A stretch of DNA of 64,000 nt from Clostridium rhizosphaerae (GTDB lineage Bacteria; Bacillota; Clostridia; Clostridiales; Clostridiaceae), in NCBI RefSeq assembly GCF_016765585.1, contig NZ_JAESWC010000002.1, positions 868,001 to 932,000 of the forward strand, read 5' to 3'. The notes under the pieces are model-generated. The model saw only the letters and a list, made by a program, of their open reading frames with translations, searched no databases and was not told the DNA's origin. Shown in pieces: positions 1 to 8,906 of this stretch (the first letter of the stretch is position 1; every line of letters starts with the position of its first letter). The position numbers and the translations under genes are program-made.

Positions 1-1204
1 TATTTTCTGGAATCCATCTATTCATATTCTCAAATAACCGGTGAGCAAATGACTTTAAAGTATTATTAAATATATTGTTAACAATATCTTCTGCATTTTT
101 GCTTTTCTTCTTTACTAGATTTGCTAATACCGTCTCTAGGTTCGAAGATAAATAGTACTTATCACTGTTCTCATACCTACTTACATATCTTGCTATATTC
201 TGGTTACTTACTCTTGATAAATACGCACTTAAGTCTGATTGGATAAATCCGACAAATAACAAAGATGGCTTACAGTTCTGTACTGCTTCAAAAATCTGTT
301 GAATTGCCGACTCAGATGCAAGATTCGGATGAGCCGCCGCATACTCTAAATACCTTCCAAACTCATCAAATAAAATAATAATCCCTTTAAACTTCTTTTC
401 TTTTATAACATATTTGTCGTGAAGCTTAGTTAATATAGAAGATGCTGATATTCCCTCTTCCCATTTAATAAAACTTCCAGTTTTCTCTTTATAAACTTCG
501 TTTATAATCTCATATGCCTCTGCATCTTCGAAAACCTTCGCTGATAGTAACTTTACAAGTTCGCTAGCCTTAAGCCGTTTAAATCTTGCGCTCTTTGAAG
601 CAAAATTCATATAGCTGTCTTGAAATGCCGCAAATGTAGTATTAAGAAAATTAGCAGCAGTTTGATAAGCAATAGTCATATCTTCAAAAATAGAATCATC
701 TAAAGCATTCATTTTCAACGATTTCTTTGCACTTTTTAGGATTTCATTATTCAGATTAAAGTCATTCATGCCGTTTAAAACAATAATTAAATTCTTATCC
801 TCTTTTTCTTTAATCTCTCTCCCAATACCTTCATCTACATTATAAAGCTTCTCTATAATGCTATTACGTAATTCGTTGTTATCTCCAGATAGGAGAGAAG
901 CCAAAGTAACAGATAAATGTGACTTACCTGCCCCATAGCCTGCTATGGTGAGCATAAATCTACTACTTTGAAAATTGTCATAGAGTTTATCATATATTAC
1001 CTTAACAAAAGATGCAGTATCTATTAATTTATGCTTTGTTTTCGTCACATCTGATTGGTTTACTCCATAATACTTAGGTCCATGGAATATATAGCTGTCT
1101 GACGACTTTACTCTCATCCTATCATCATAAAACCAATCTGCTTGAACAGCGCCGTCAAAAAAATTTTCCTTTTTAAATTCAAGTATATCGTTAATTTTAA
1201 CCAT
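1..1204 (-). CDS. Second SspC-like P-loop ATPase, truncated by window edge
   Basis: Reading leftward from an ATG at 1204 there are about 401 codons with no stop before the window begins, so this is a 5' partial gene. AGGGGG lies 5 bases before the ATG. Walker A is GYGAGKS (K94), and a Walker B-like segment ILFDEFGRYLE follows about 170 residues later. The same order and spacing, including the unusual FDEF-x-(K/R)-(F/Y) sequence, occur in the large SspC-like ATPase at 11854-15438, so I read the two as paralogues. It begins 8 bases after the stop of the DUF4007-like gene at 1213-2037, forming a B/C-type pair like the main one. A BrxC-type or other defence ATPase is the main alternative. The missing C-terminal half prevents a firm family call. 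Confidence 0.7.
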   Translation of the reverse strand, partial: MVKINDILEFKKENFFDGAVQADWFYDDRMRVKSSDSYIFHGPKYYGVNQSDVTKTKHKLIDTASFVKVIYDKLYDNFQSSRFMLTIAGYGAGKSHLSVTLASLLSGDNNELRNSIIEKLYNVDEGIGREIKEKEDKNLIIVLNGMNDFNLNNEILKSAKKSLKMNALDDSIFEDMTIAYQTAANFLNTTFAAFQDSYMNFASKSARFKRLKASELVKLLSAKVFEDAEAYEIINEVYKEKTGSFIKWEEGISASSILTKLHDKYVIKEKKFKGIIILFDEFGRYLEYAAAHPNLASESAIQQIFEAVQNCKPSLLFVGFIQSDLSAYLSRVSNQNIARYVSRYENSDKYYLSSNLETVLANLVKKKSKNAEDIVNNIFNNTLKSFAHRLFENMNRWIPEN

Positions 1205-1212
1205 AGTTCCCC

Positions 1213-2037
1213 CTAAATCAAATCACTATAAATTAAGTTTATAATATCTTTTGATTCAGAATTTCTAATTATCGTGATTGGCATTAATTGTTTGTTTATA
1301 TTCACATACCCTAGCGCACACAATTCATCTAAAACTTCTAATGTTGTATCGTAATCAAATCCGAATCCCCTGTTCCATTTTAGTTCATCTGTAATTATAT
1401 CTATAGTTATCTCCTGTTGATTTGAAAAATACTTTTCCCAGTCAGCTATAAGCGTAAATGCATATAAATGATATGCCTCCATCTTAGGATAGCATCTTTT
1501 GATTAGCAATTCACTACCTTTAGAATATTCAATTAAATTTAATGAGGAAAAGTCTCCAATTGAATACATCCCCTTCAATGGCCCCACCTCTATTGGTTTT
1601 CCTAATGCAATCTTACCTTTCTCCTCCACGGAATTTAGGTCTAGCTTTTCGTCATACTCATATGGGTACTCTCTAAATAGGTAGCTCCATTGAGGTGCTC
1701 CTATTTCTTGATGAGTTAAATAATAATGTAGTGCTTGCTTTGTAATATCCTCAAGCAAATACTTATCTTCGCTATAAACAACTTCACCGAGTTTGGTAAG
1801 TGCCAGCTTGTACTTGCCACCACCAGTGCTACTTTTTATAAGTCCCATGTATTCCATATATTTTATATGAGGAACAACTTTACCTGTTGATTCTCCAGTT
1901 GGTATACCCGTTATACGGCTTATATCAAACATATTACCTTCATAATTTTGACTTGCCAACTCAAGTATCTTTGACAAGTAAACTAATTGAGGTTGAAATG
2001 AGCCATGAAATGATGTTGATTTATGTGAGTTAATCAT
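1213..2037 (-). CDS. Second DUF4007-like (SspB-type) winged-helix protein
   Basis: This 274-residue protein resembles a shorter, diverged relative of the DUF4007 protein at 15435-16376. Both start with a G-x-SF motif (HGSF here, GHESF there). Both then have a G...VK/VP-x-IKY....GLI recognition-helix segment (residues about 48-68 here), and later an L..W/Y-x-x-H block followed by W-x-x-LF/FF. A second winged-helix-like region (DVLDELCALGYV type) lies near the C-terminus. The ATG is 6-7 bases after GGAGGAC and overlaps the last codons of dptH by 8 bases, so it is translationally coupled to the restriction genes. DUF4007 is the domain I associate with SspB of the Ssp phosphorothioation system; the role of this second copy is unknown. 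I see no catalytic motif I could name. Confidence 0.65.
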   Translation of the reverse strand: MINSHKSTSFHGSFQPQLVYLSKILELASQNYEGNMFDISRITGIPTGESTGKVVPHIKYMEYMGLIKSSTGGGKYKLALTKLGEVVYSEDKYLLEDITKQALHYYLTHQEIGAPQWSYLFREYPYEYDEKLDLNSVEEKGKIALGKPIEVGPLKGMYSIGDFSSLNLIEYSKGSELLIKRCYPKMEAYHLYAFTLIADWEKYFSNQQEITIDIITDELKWNRGFGFDYDTTLEVLDELCALGYVNINKQLMPITIIRNSESKDIINLIYSDLI

Positions 2038-5000
2038 TTAGTCTGTCCTCCAGGCTCGTAATGTTTATAATTTTTGGCTCATACTTATCAAACTTGTTAT
2101 TTCTCATTCTAAATCCACAGGTTACGCTATACCCTTTTGTAAGCTTTTTAAGTTTTTCTGCCCATAACTTACTGCCATCATTAGTTATATCTATATACTT
2201 GCTTACTTCTAGCAAAGTTTCTTCTGGAGGACTGAAATACAACTTTTGTGCTGCCTGTTGAAGGTTACCAATGGATTCTGAATCCATTCGACCTTTCATA
2301 AATTGAGTGGCATACCAACCCGATATTCCAAACTTTCTTCCCTCTGCAAGGAATCTACCACTTGGTGAGGAAGAGTCATGGGAAAGGTTGTGAGCTTCAT
2401 CTAACACAATAGGCATCGGATTATCTTCATTGCCAAACTTAGTAGCATAGCTCCATATATCCCATAGTATTATCTCAGTTAGCATAACCTGTATTTCTCT
2501 ATCAAAACCACTTAATTGTATAATATATAGCTCACCTTTTGAGTCTAAAATATCTTTCCAACTAAACTCATTTCCAGTTAAGAAAGGATCGTAGTCTATA
2601 AAAGGTTTTATCTTGCTATAAACCGTTGATGCAGATGGATTCTTGCTCTCGTTTATTAGTTCAGCCATAATTCTAAAGTTCATATTATTGCCATGCTGAT
2701 TTAATCCTTGTAAAACAGCCTCGTATACAACATTTCTTTGTTGGTCACCAAATTTATAAACTGCTTTAAAGCTAGAAGCTATTCTATTTGCAATATCCGC
2801 GTCAAATTCATCAAATTCTTTTCCACCATGATATACTTTATGCTTCTTGAAAGGGTTTACTGGAAACTTTTCAAATTTAACGCTTCGTTCCTTTAGTTTA
2901 TTTCCCAAATAATTTTTTAAAGTGCTTGAAAGTTTGGATTCAGTAAAACCATCAGTATAATCAAATACAATAACTGAAATTTTATTCATCGCTGCTTCCA
3001 TAATAAGAGTTTGTATACAATAGGTTTTACCCGAACCGGAGTTTCCATTTATAAGCAAGTGTCTATTATTTAATCTTGGATTACCAAATTCCCAATATAT
3101 ATCCTCATTGCTTTTGCTGTCTTTACCCAGAAGGAATCTTACGTCCTTTAGAGAGTATTCCTTATTTTCATTTTCTTTGCCTGATTCTTCCTTAGTAGAC
3201 TTAATCTTTTGTTGTTCATTTTTCTCAGCAACCTTAGACTCTTGCTTAGATAAAAAGGTTTCATCAACATCCACATATTCTACTGCTGTAATTTCTGTGC
3301 TGTCCTCAGGCGACTCTTTATCGCTAGCAGCTTGCTTTCCAGGATTTAAAGTTTCTCCTTCTATTGAACCCTTACCGGTTGGTTCTTTGATATCAGAATC
3401 TAATTCAACCTCTGTCGTGTCATCAATTAATTCTGCATAAAACTCTTCTTGAACTTCAGGTTTTTCAATCTCATTAAATTCAAACACTTCATTTCTCTCG
3501 CTTTTAGGAACTAATAATTTTTGAATAAATAACTGACCTGCCTTATAGAGTCTTATTTGATTTACTGTTGTTTGGAACTCGTCGTCGCTAAAATCAACAT
3601 TCTCTACGGTATATTTATCATCATCTTGATTTAACCAATAAGCAAAAATATTACCGTTCCATTCAATATCGAAGTTACCATTATAAATATTGGCTAATTT
3701 ATCTACTAACATCTTATATCCTGGTTTATTATCTTCAATTTGAATTTCGGAGAAAACTAAAGCCCTATACAATTGGTTAAACCAGTATCTCTTATTTACC
3801 CTTACTATATTTGAATCAAAGTTACTTGATAAAACTTTAATGCCATGATATATTTGATTCTTGGCTTTAATAATGTGATTTTCATTTTCAAAGCCCATCT
3901 TACATTCTATAACAGTAGCCTTAATTTTCAGCTTACCATTCGAGCTTAAATTTTCATCATTGTTTTCTATCTCTAATAATAGAAAATCTGGCCTACTAGC
4001 TGATTCTGTATTATTATCTCTAATATGAGTATCAAACCAATGCTGATGATTATCAAGATTTATTAATGTTCTTATTAAGAACTTTTCGCTATACACATTT
4101 AATTGTAAGTTTTGAATAGTTAGTACATACGCTAAAAAATTATGAATCTCATGATCGGAAGGATTTAAAGCTTTTAATAATCTACTTCCGTCCATATCTT
4201 TCGTTAACTCTATACAATATTTTGCCGCTTCTTCAAGTCTATGAGTATTCCATTTACAAAACTTATTAATCAATCTCTGTTTAAGCTTTAGCTGAATATC
4301 CTCAATAATATCCAGACGTGCGGAAACAGTTACATTAAGTTCACCGAATATGCCCTTTCCTGTAGAAAAGCCTATTATTTTTCTATCGCAATGATTTAAA
4401 ATTTCTTTGTCAATTGATTGATCAATGCAAATAACCCACTTGCATTTCTCATGAATTAAATTAAGCAAACCCTTATTACTTTCACTTACCTTAAGTTTTC
4501 GAATAATCTTATAATTTCCATCGCTGGTAAAAGGTTGAATGTATTTATGAAGTAATTGTAAATGCTCATTTGATGTTCTAAACTGTCTCTGGGAAATATC
4601 TATTCCTCTACTATCTTGGGTTATCGAAACTGGAATCGGTGTGAAAATAGCAGGATATTTATTTTCATCAGCTGTAATCTCTATAAGTGTCTTATCAAAT
4701 TCAATTCCACTGCTATCAAGTATATTGTATATAAATACAATATCTTGCCCCTCAGTATATTTATCGATGCTATCTTTTACCTTTATCGATGAAAAATCAG
4801 CATAGTTTAAATAGGTTTTTACTATAATATCACTTTCATCCATAAAGAAAGCGTCTAACCAATACTTCAAATAATCGGCACCATTTTTTCTTTGGTCTGA
4901 TACAATTATTCTTAAATTGATTTTACCCTTTTGCTGTCTATTTCTAATTTTATCTATTACATCATGTACACCTGCTACAACATGTTGCATATCGTCAGGG

Positions 5001-7369
5001 TTAATAAAAAGAATATTTATTCCATCTAAAGTTGAAGGGAAGGTTTTTAGATAATCATCAATGTTCTTAGATAGAATATCTGACTTATGGGATTTTTTTA
5101 TTAATTCCTTTTTATCTAATTCCTCATCATCAACTAGCTCATTTTCGAACACCTTCTCAGATATTAAGTTATAACTACACTTTCCCGTGTTGTATATAGC
5201 ATAAAACTGATAAACTTTTTCAGTAGGTATTTGATTATTCTTGTCCAATGAAAAGACATCAAACCCAGAAGTAATTATACAAGTTCTTGTGAAATAATTT
5301 ATCCTATGCTCTATATCTTTTTCTGTTAGTATACTTCCATTGGCTGTCATTTCTAGTATTTCATCGAAGCCATTTCTCATAAAACACATTTGGTGATATA
5401 ACTTTTCAAGCATAACTGGATTATATGGAGGCATTATTAATGAATCAATATTGCCCTCTATGAAACTCGAAAAAGGTGAATGTGATATAATAAATATATT
5501 TAATATCATGTAAATTTTTTCTTTTTGAGAAGATGTCAATTTTTCATAGTTGTCTCTTACAGCACTTAATAAATCACTATATCTATTAATTACTTTGCTG
5601 CAGTTCCCATTACTAAGTATAGTTCTATAATAACCTTCATTAGTCAGACTAACTATGAATTCCTTATAGTTTGATTCAAGTAATCCTAAAGGATTGCTGA
5701 TTTCTATCTGAGGAAACTCTTCAATTAGCCTATTTATATATTCCTCATATTCATAGGTTAAATTAATCTTTTCAAGCTTAATGAAGAACTCCTCTTCGCT
5801 TTCACAACAGACATATTCGTTTAACTGCCTACAGGAAGCATATAACGGCAGCCTTATATAGTTAGAATCGAAATCCAACAAACTATCTTGGTTTAGTAGA
5901 GAAAATGCCTGTGACCATGAGGAATTGGATTCAAATAAATAGATGAAGTCGAGCTTCCTAGCTTCATCGTCCTCCCCAAGAGCTCTAACAGTGAAGTAAA
6001 CTTTACTTAATTCATTCATATTAGCTGTCTTAGTTAACGACAATTCGTCCTTATTTATATAATTGAATGGATCCTGAACATCCTCATAAGATAACTCAAT
6101 ATTCTCTGACTGTAAAACTTTGCTTTCTTTTACAAAATCAAGAATCCCACCTAGGAAAATACAAATTCTCTTATATGAATTGTCTCTCTCTGTAGTTGTG
6201 CTGCAATTTGATAATTTAATATCGTTAACTTTTATTTTTATTGATTTAGGTAATTCTTTGTATTGTCTCTTATACTCCAAACATGCCTTTAAAATCATTT
6301 CCAAATAAACATCTATAGGGTTACCTACTAATTTATTTGTTTTTACTTTGTCAATTTTTATAGTTGTGTCTGTCTTGATATTTAGCAAGTCATCAATAAT
6401 AGAATAATCAATATTGACAAAAACTCCTCTTAAACTTTCATAATTTTTCCCTAAAATAAAATCAATAAGTGATTTCTTAAACTCACTAAACGAAGAAAAT
6501 AAAGAATTATCATAAGGAAAAGCGACTTCATCATTTATTTCATTCTCTTCAGCATACTTATCAATCTTGGCTATTAGCTTAGTGAAATTATTATTTGATA
6601 TACCATTTCTATAAGCTTGTCTAGTAATGAAACTATATGATCTAGCAATTATGTCTGCCGAACTAATCTTACCATTTTTAAGATTTTTGCACTTAGGTAC
6701 CTTTTTACTTGATCTTATAGACGGTATCCCCCAATCGGTATCTAGCCTATAACATATTTCTTCTATAAGCTCATCAACGGAATAAATCTGATTGTTCTCC
6801 AATTCATCTATTATACAACTGAACTTTACTAAATCCACATTCACATTATTAAATATTGCCTTAAATAGAGTGTTTAATGCTTTTAAATCTTCTGCGTTAA
6901 AACCTTTATCATTAAATAAATCCTGAAACCAATTCGAGTAATCCTTACTTAATGATTTTAGTATAGTATCTGGGCTAATGTAATAGAAATCCGCTAGCCC
7001 ACCTTTATCCGGAACAGATTCCGTCCCCATAAGAAGGACTATAACCTTTTTTCCCTGGTAGGTAGCCACCAAATCAGAAGTATTATTTCTCCAGGCAGTC
7101 ATTGCACCATCACTATCTACATAATCATTCTTTACAAGGAAATCTATTGATTGCTTCCATTCATTTCTACTTTGTGCATTAAAGTCATCAAACTTTTCCT
7201 TTGCTAATTTTGCAATAAATTCCGTATCCCTTAAATTATTCTTAAGATATTTGCATATCTCCATATATATTACAGGAGTATTGATACCTTCTAGCCTTAT
7301 TAGACTAACCGAGTTACTCTTATTTTGTAGTAATATTTCATGCTCTATTGAGTCAATATACTTCTTCAT
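2030..7369 (-). CDS. dptH: DptH-like large restriction ATPase with candidate PD-(D/E)XK motif
   Basis: This is a 1779-residue protein. Its C-terminal third is a HerA/FtsK-like ATPase: Walker A GNSGSGKT (K1448), then VIVFDYTDGF, and Walker B IVLDEAHNL (D1657, E1658). The DYTDGF block after the P-loop is what I remember from DptH/DndH, the largest subunit of phosphorothioation-dependent restriction. Residues about 1340-1435 form an acidic, low-complexity linker. Just before it, PDFLLLEI (D1128) followed 27 residues later by VIECKMG (E1155, K1157) fits a PD-(D/E)XK nuclease core. The long N-terminal 1100 residues are helical-looking and unrecognised. The start ATG overlaps the dptG stop (ATGA) with AGGTGA 4 bases upstream. 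It could equally be named SspH or DndH. In known systems the FGH set damages DNA that lacks phosphorothioates. Confidence 0.78.
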   Translation of the reverse strand: MKKYIDSIEHEILLQNKSNSVSLIRLEGINTPVIYMEICKYLKNNLRDTEFIAKLAKEKFDDFNAQSRNEWKQSIDFLVKNDYVDSDGAMTAWRNNTSDLVATYQGKKVIVLLMGTESVPDKGGLADFYYISPDTILKSLSKDYSNWFQDLFNDKGFNAEDLKALNTLFKAIFNNVNVDLVKFSCIIDELENNQIYSVDELIEEICYRLDTDWGIPSIRSSKKVPKCKNLKNGKISSADIIARSYSFITRQAYRNGISNNNFTKLIAKIDKYAEENEINDEVAFPYDNSLFSSFSEFKKSLIDFILGKNYESLRGVFVNIDYSIIDDLLNIKTDTTIKIDKVKTNKLVGNPIDVYLEMILKACLEYKRQYKELPKSIKIKVNDIKLSNCSTTTERDNSYKRICIFLGGILDFVKESKVLQSENIELSYEDVQDPFNYINKDELSLTKTANMNELSKVYFTVRALGEDDEARKLDFIYLFESNSSWSQAFSLLNQDSLLDFDSNYIRLPLYASCRQLNEYVCCESEEEFFIKLEKINLTYEYEEYINRLIEEFPQIEISNPLGLLESNYKEFIVSLTNEGYYRTILSNGNCSKVINRYSDLLSAVRDNYEKLTSSQKEKIYMILNIFIISHSPFSSFIEGNIDSLIMPPYNPVMLEKLYHQMCFMRNGFDEILEMTANGSILTEKDIEHRINYFTRTCIITSGFDVFSLDKNNQIPTEKVYQFYAIYNTGKCSYNLISEKVFENELVDDEELDKKELIKKSHKSDILSKNIDDYLKTFPSTLDGINILFINPDDMQHVVAGVHDVIDKIRNRQQKGKINLRIIVSDQRKNGADYLKYWLDAFFMDESDIIVKTYLNYADFSSIKVKDSIDKYTEGQDIVFIYNILDSSGIEFDKTLIEITADENKYPAIFTPIPVSITQDSRGIDISQRQFRTSNEHLQLLHKYIQPFTSDGNYKIIRKLKVSESNKGLLNLIHEKCKWVICIDQSIDKEILNHCDRKIIGFSTGKGIFGELNVTVSARLDIIEDIQLKLKQRLINKFCKWNTHRLEEAAKYCIELTKDMDGSRLLKALNPSDHEIHNFLAYVLTIQNLQLNVYSEKFLIRTLINLDNHQHWFDTHIRDNNTESASRPDFLLLEIENNDENLSSNGKLKIKATVIECKMGFENENHIIKAKNQIYHGIKVLSSNFDSNIVRVNKRYWFNQLYRALVFSEIQIEDNKPGYKMLVDKLANIYNGNFDIEWNGNIFAYWLNQDDDKYTVENVDFSDDEFQTTVNQIRLYKAGQLFIQKLLVPKSERNEVFEFNEIEKPEVQEEFYAELIDDTTEVELDSDIKEPTGKGSIEGETLNPGKQAASDKESPEDSTEITAVEYVDVDETFLSKQESKVAEKNEQQKIKSTKEESGKENENKEYSLKDVRFLLGKDSKSNEDIYWEFGNPRLNNRHLLINGNSGSGKTYCIQTLIMEAAMNKISVIVFDYTDGFTESKLSSTLKNYLGNKLKERSVKFEKFPVNPFKKHKVYHGGKEFDEFDADIANRIASSFKAVYKFGDQQRNVVYEAVLQGLNQHGNNMNFRIMAELINESKNPSASTVYSKIKPFIDYDPFLTGNEFSWKDILDSKGELYIIQLSGFDREIQVMLTEIILWDIWSYATKFGNEDNPMPIVLDEAHNLSHDSSSPSGRFLAEGRKFGISGWYATQFMKGRMDSESIGNLQQAAQKLYFSPPEETLLEVSKYIDITNDGSKLWAEKLKKLTKGYSVTCGFRMRNNKFDKYEPKIINITSLEDRLND

Positions 7370-8895
7370 AAAGTCACCTCTTTATATGGATTCTCAACGA
7401 TAGAAGTAGAATCTGATAACTCTCTCAAAAATCCACATTCCTTAAGCATAATATGAAAATCCTCCTTGTTCTTGTCCAAAAATGACACATCACTCAAAGT
7501 TTCAACATTACCTTCTAGAATTTCTTTTTTATACTCGTATTGACCTATAACTATTCTAAAATGGTCATGTATCTTGTAAAGGAATCTATCAAGCGTCATC
7601 TTGGTTCCTGGTGCAATTAAAGATGTTACAAGAAATTTTAATATTGTTTCATTTAATGTAAATCGCATACCCTTTTCATTCACAGGTCTAATAATCCCAA
7701 TTCTTTTACCTAATTTTCTATATACTTTTAGAGAATTGTTCACTGCTTCATCAATAGTTTCTTGCTCACTTCTTAATTTACCACCCTTGCCCTCTTTGAT
7801 ATTCCCTTCAACATTGTTATACAATGCTTTGAGATATACTTCCTCATATTTTGAGAACGCATTTTGAGCAAGTTTCTTTACCTCTGGATGTGATGTTCCT
7901 CTATTGCAATTAATATCAAAAATCCAGCATCCTAATTTTTGTCCTGAGGCAAATTTGGCCTGTTGATAAGACATAGTAATTATTTGAAGAATAATTCCAT
8001 AGGAAAGAATATCTATTTTCTCAAAAGGATGCATAGTGCTGGTTAATATATTCTTCAGCTCAACAAGTGTCTTCTCTTCTCGATTATTGAATCCATCAGG
8101 TATTACTCCTAATGTTTTATTTATCTCAGGTTGTTTGAATCCCTCTCCTTCTCCCTCCTCCCAAACACTTTCTATAAAATTGGAAAGCAAAGAGAATTCA
8201 TTAAATTGGTTAAGTAAGTTATTAAAACCCTGTTCAATTTCATGAGAATATTTTGGATAATCGTTTAATGCCTTTAGAACGTGAAGATAATAAACTTCTC
8301 CACCTCTTGCCATAAAGTTATATCGATTTTTTTCAAACTTAGTATCTACATTATCAATGAATTCCTCATCAAAGGAATTATCGTATTTCCCATTTCTATC
8401 TTTTTTCATTCCCATCATCTCTGGAAATATTGCTTCTTTGCATATAGGTAGCAAGCTTTGCGCAAACCATGATCTATTCTGTATTACTGCATTAAACCCA
8501 TACAATAGATTCTGGAATAAAGAAATCACATAATCCTCATCTATAAACTCTCTAGCGGTTTCAATCTCGATTCTATCTTTAAGATACTTGACACACAGTT
8601 CATATGCCATAGTATCCATTTCAAATTTACCTTCAAGTTTACTTTTATTGAAGAAAATAAATCTCTTTAATCCAACTTTCCCTTCAGGAAAGTACTTAAT
8701 TTCTTTATCATATACATCAGGGTTCATCGGAAACAATGCTTCCTCCTCATTGTTACCAACAGTTTTCCTTGAAATTGCCACCAACAAAAATTCCAATATA
8801 TACTCGTATAGACTTTGGTTTGGTGTAAATCTATGTCCGAAAACTTTACTTTGGAGGGGGTAGGCACTGATTAATTCACTGTTATTAGGAAACAT
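7366..8895 (-). CDS. dptG: DptG-like restriction component
   Basis: This 509-residue protein is assigned mainly from its place between a DptF-like P-loop protein and a DptH-like ATPase and from a length close to known DptG. The gene order F-G-H is diagnostic of phosphorothioation-dependent restriction. The protein looks soluble, with alternating helical segments, no signal peptide and no P-loop. A C-terminal winged-helix-like stretch (LDRFLYKIHDHFRIVIGQYEY, residues about 435-455) is visible. I see no nuclease motif. The ATG follows AGGAGTGAG by 3 bases, lies 11 bases after the dptF stop, and its own stop overlaps the dptH start, so the three should be made in fixed ratio. The molecular role of DptG is not clear even in studied systems. 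Confidence 0.72.
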   Translation of the reverse strand: MFPNNSELISAYPLQSKVFGHRFTPNQSLYEYILEFLLVAISRKTVGNNEEEALFPMNPDVYDKEIKYFPEGKVGLKRFIFFNKSKLEGKFEMDTMAYELCVKYLKDRIEIETAREFIDEDYVISLFQNLLYGFNAVIQNRSWFAQSLLPICKEAIFPEMMGMKKDRNGKYDNSFDEEFIDNVDTKFEKNRYNFMARGGEVYYLHVLKALNDYPKYSHEIEQGFNNLLNQFNEFSLLSNFIESVWEEGEGEGFKQPEINKTLGVIPDGFNNREEKTLVELKNILTSTMHPFEKIDILSYGIILQIITMSYQQAKFASGQKLGCWIFDINCNRGTSHPEVKKLAQNAFSKYEEVYLKALYNNVEGNIKEGKGGKLRSEQETIDEAVNNSLKVYRKLGKRIGIIRPVNEKGMRFTLNETILKFLVTSLIAPGTKMTLDRFLYKIHDHFRIVIGQYEYKKEILEGNVETLSDVSFLDKNKEDFHIMLKECGFLRELSDSTSIVENPYKEVTL

Positions 8896-8906
8896 AATCT
8901 CACTCC

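Noticed and set aside
3108..3440. 110-codon rightward frame inside dptH
   Set aside because: It mirrors the acidic low-complexity linker of dptH; Ser/Leu-rich translation is typical of a shadow frame.
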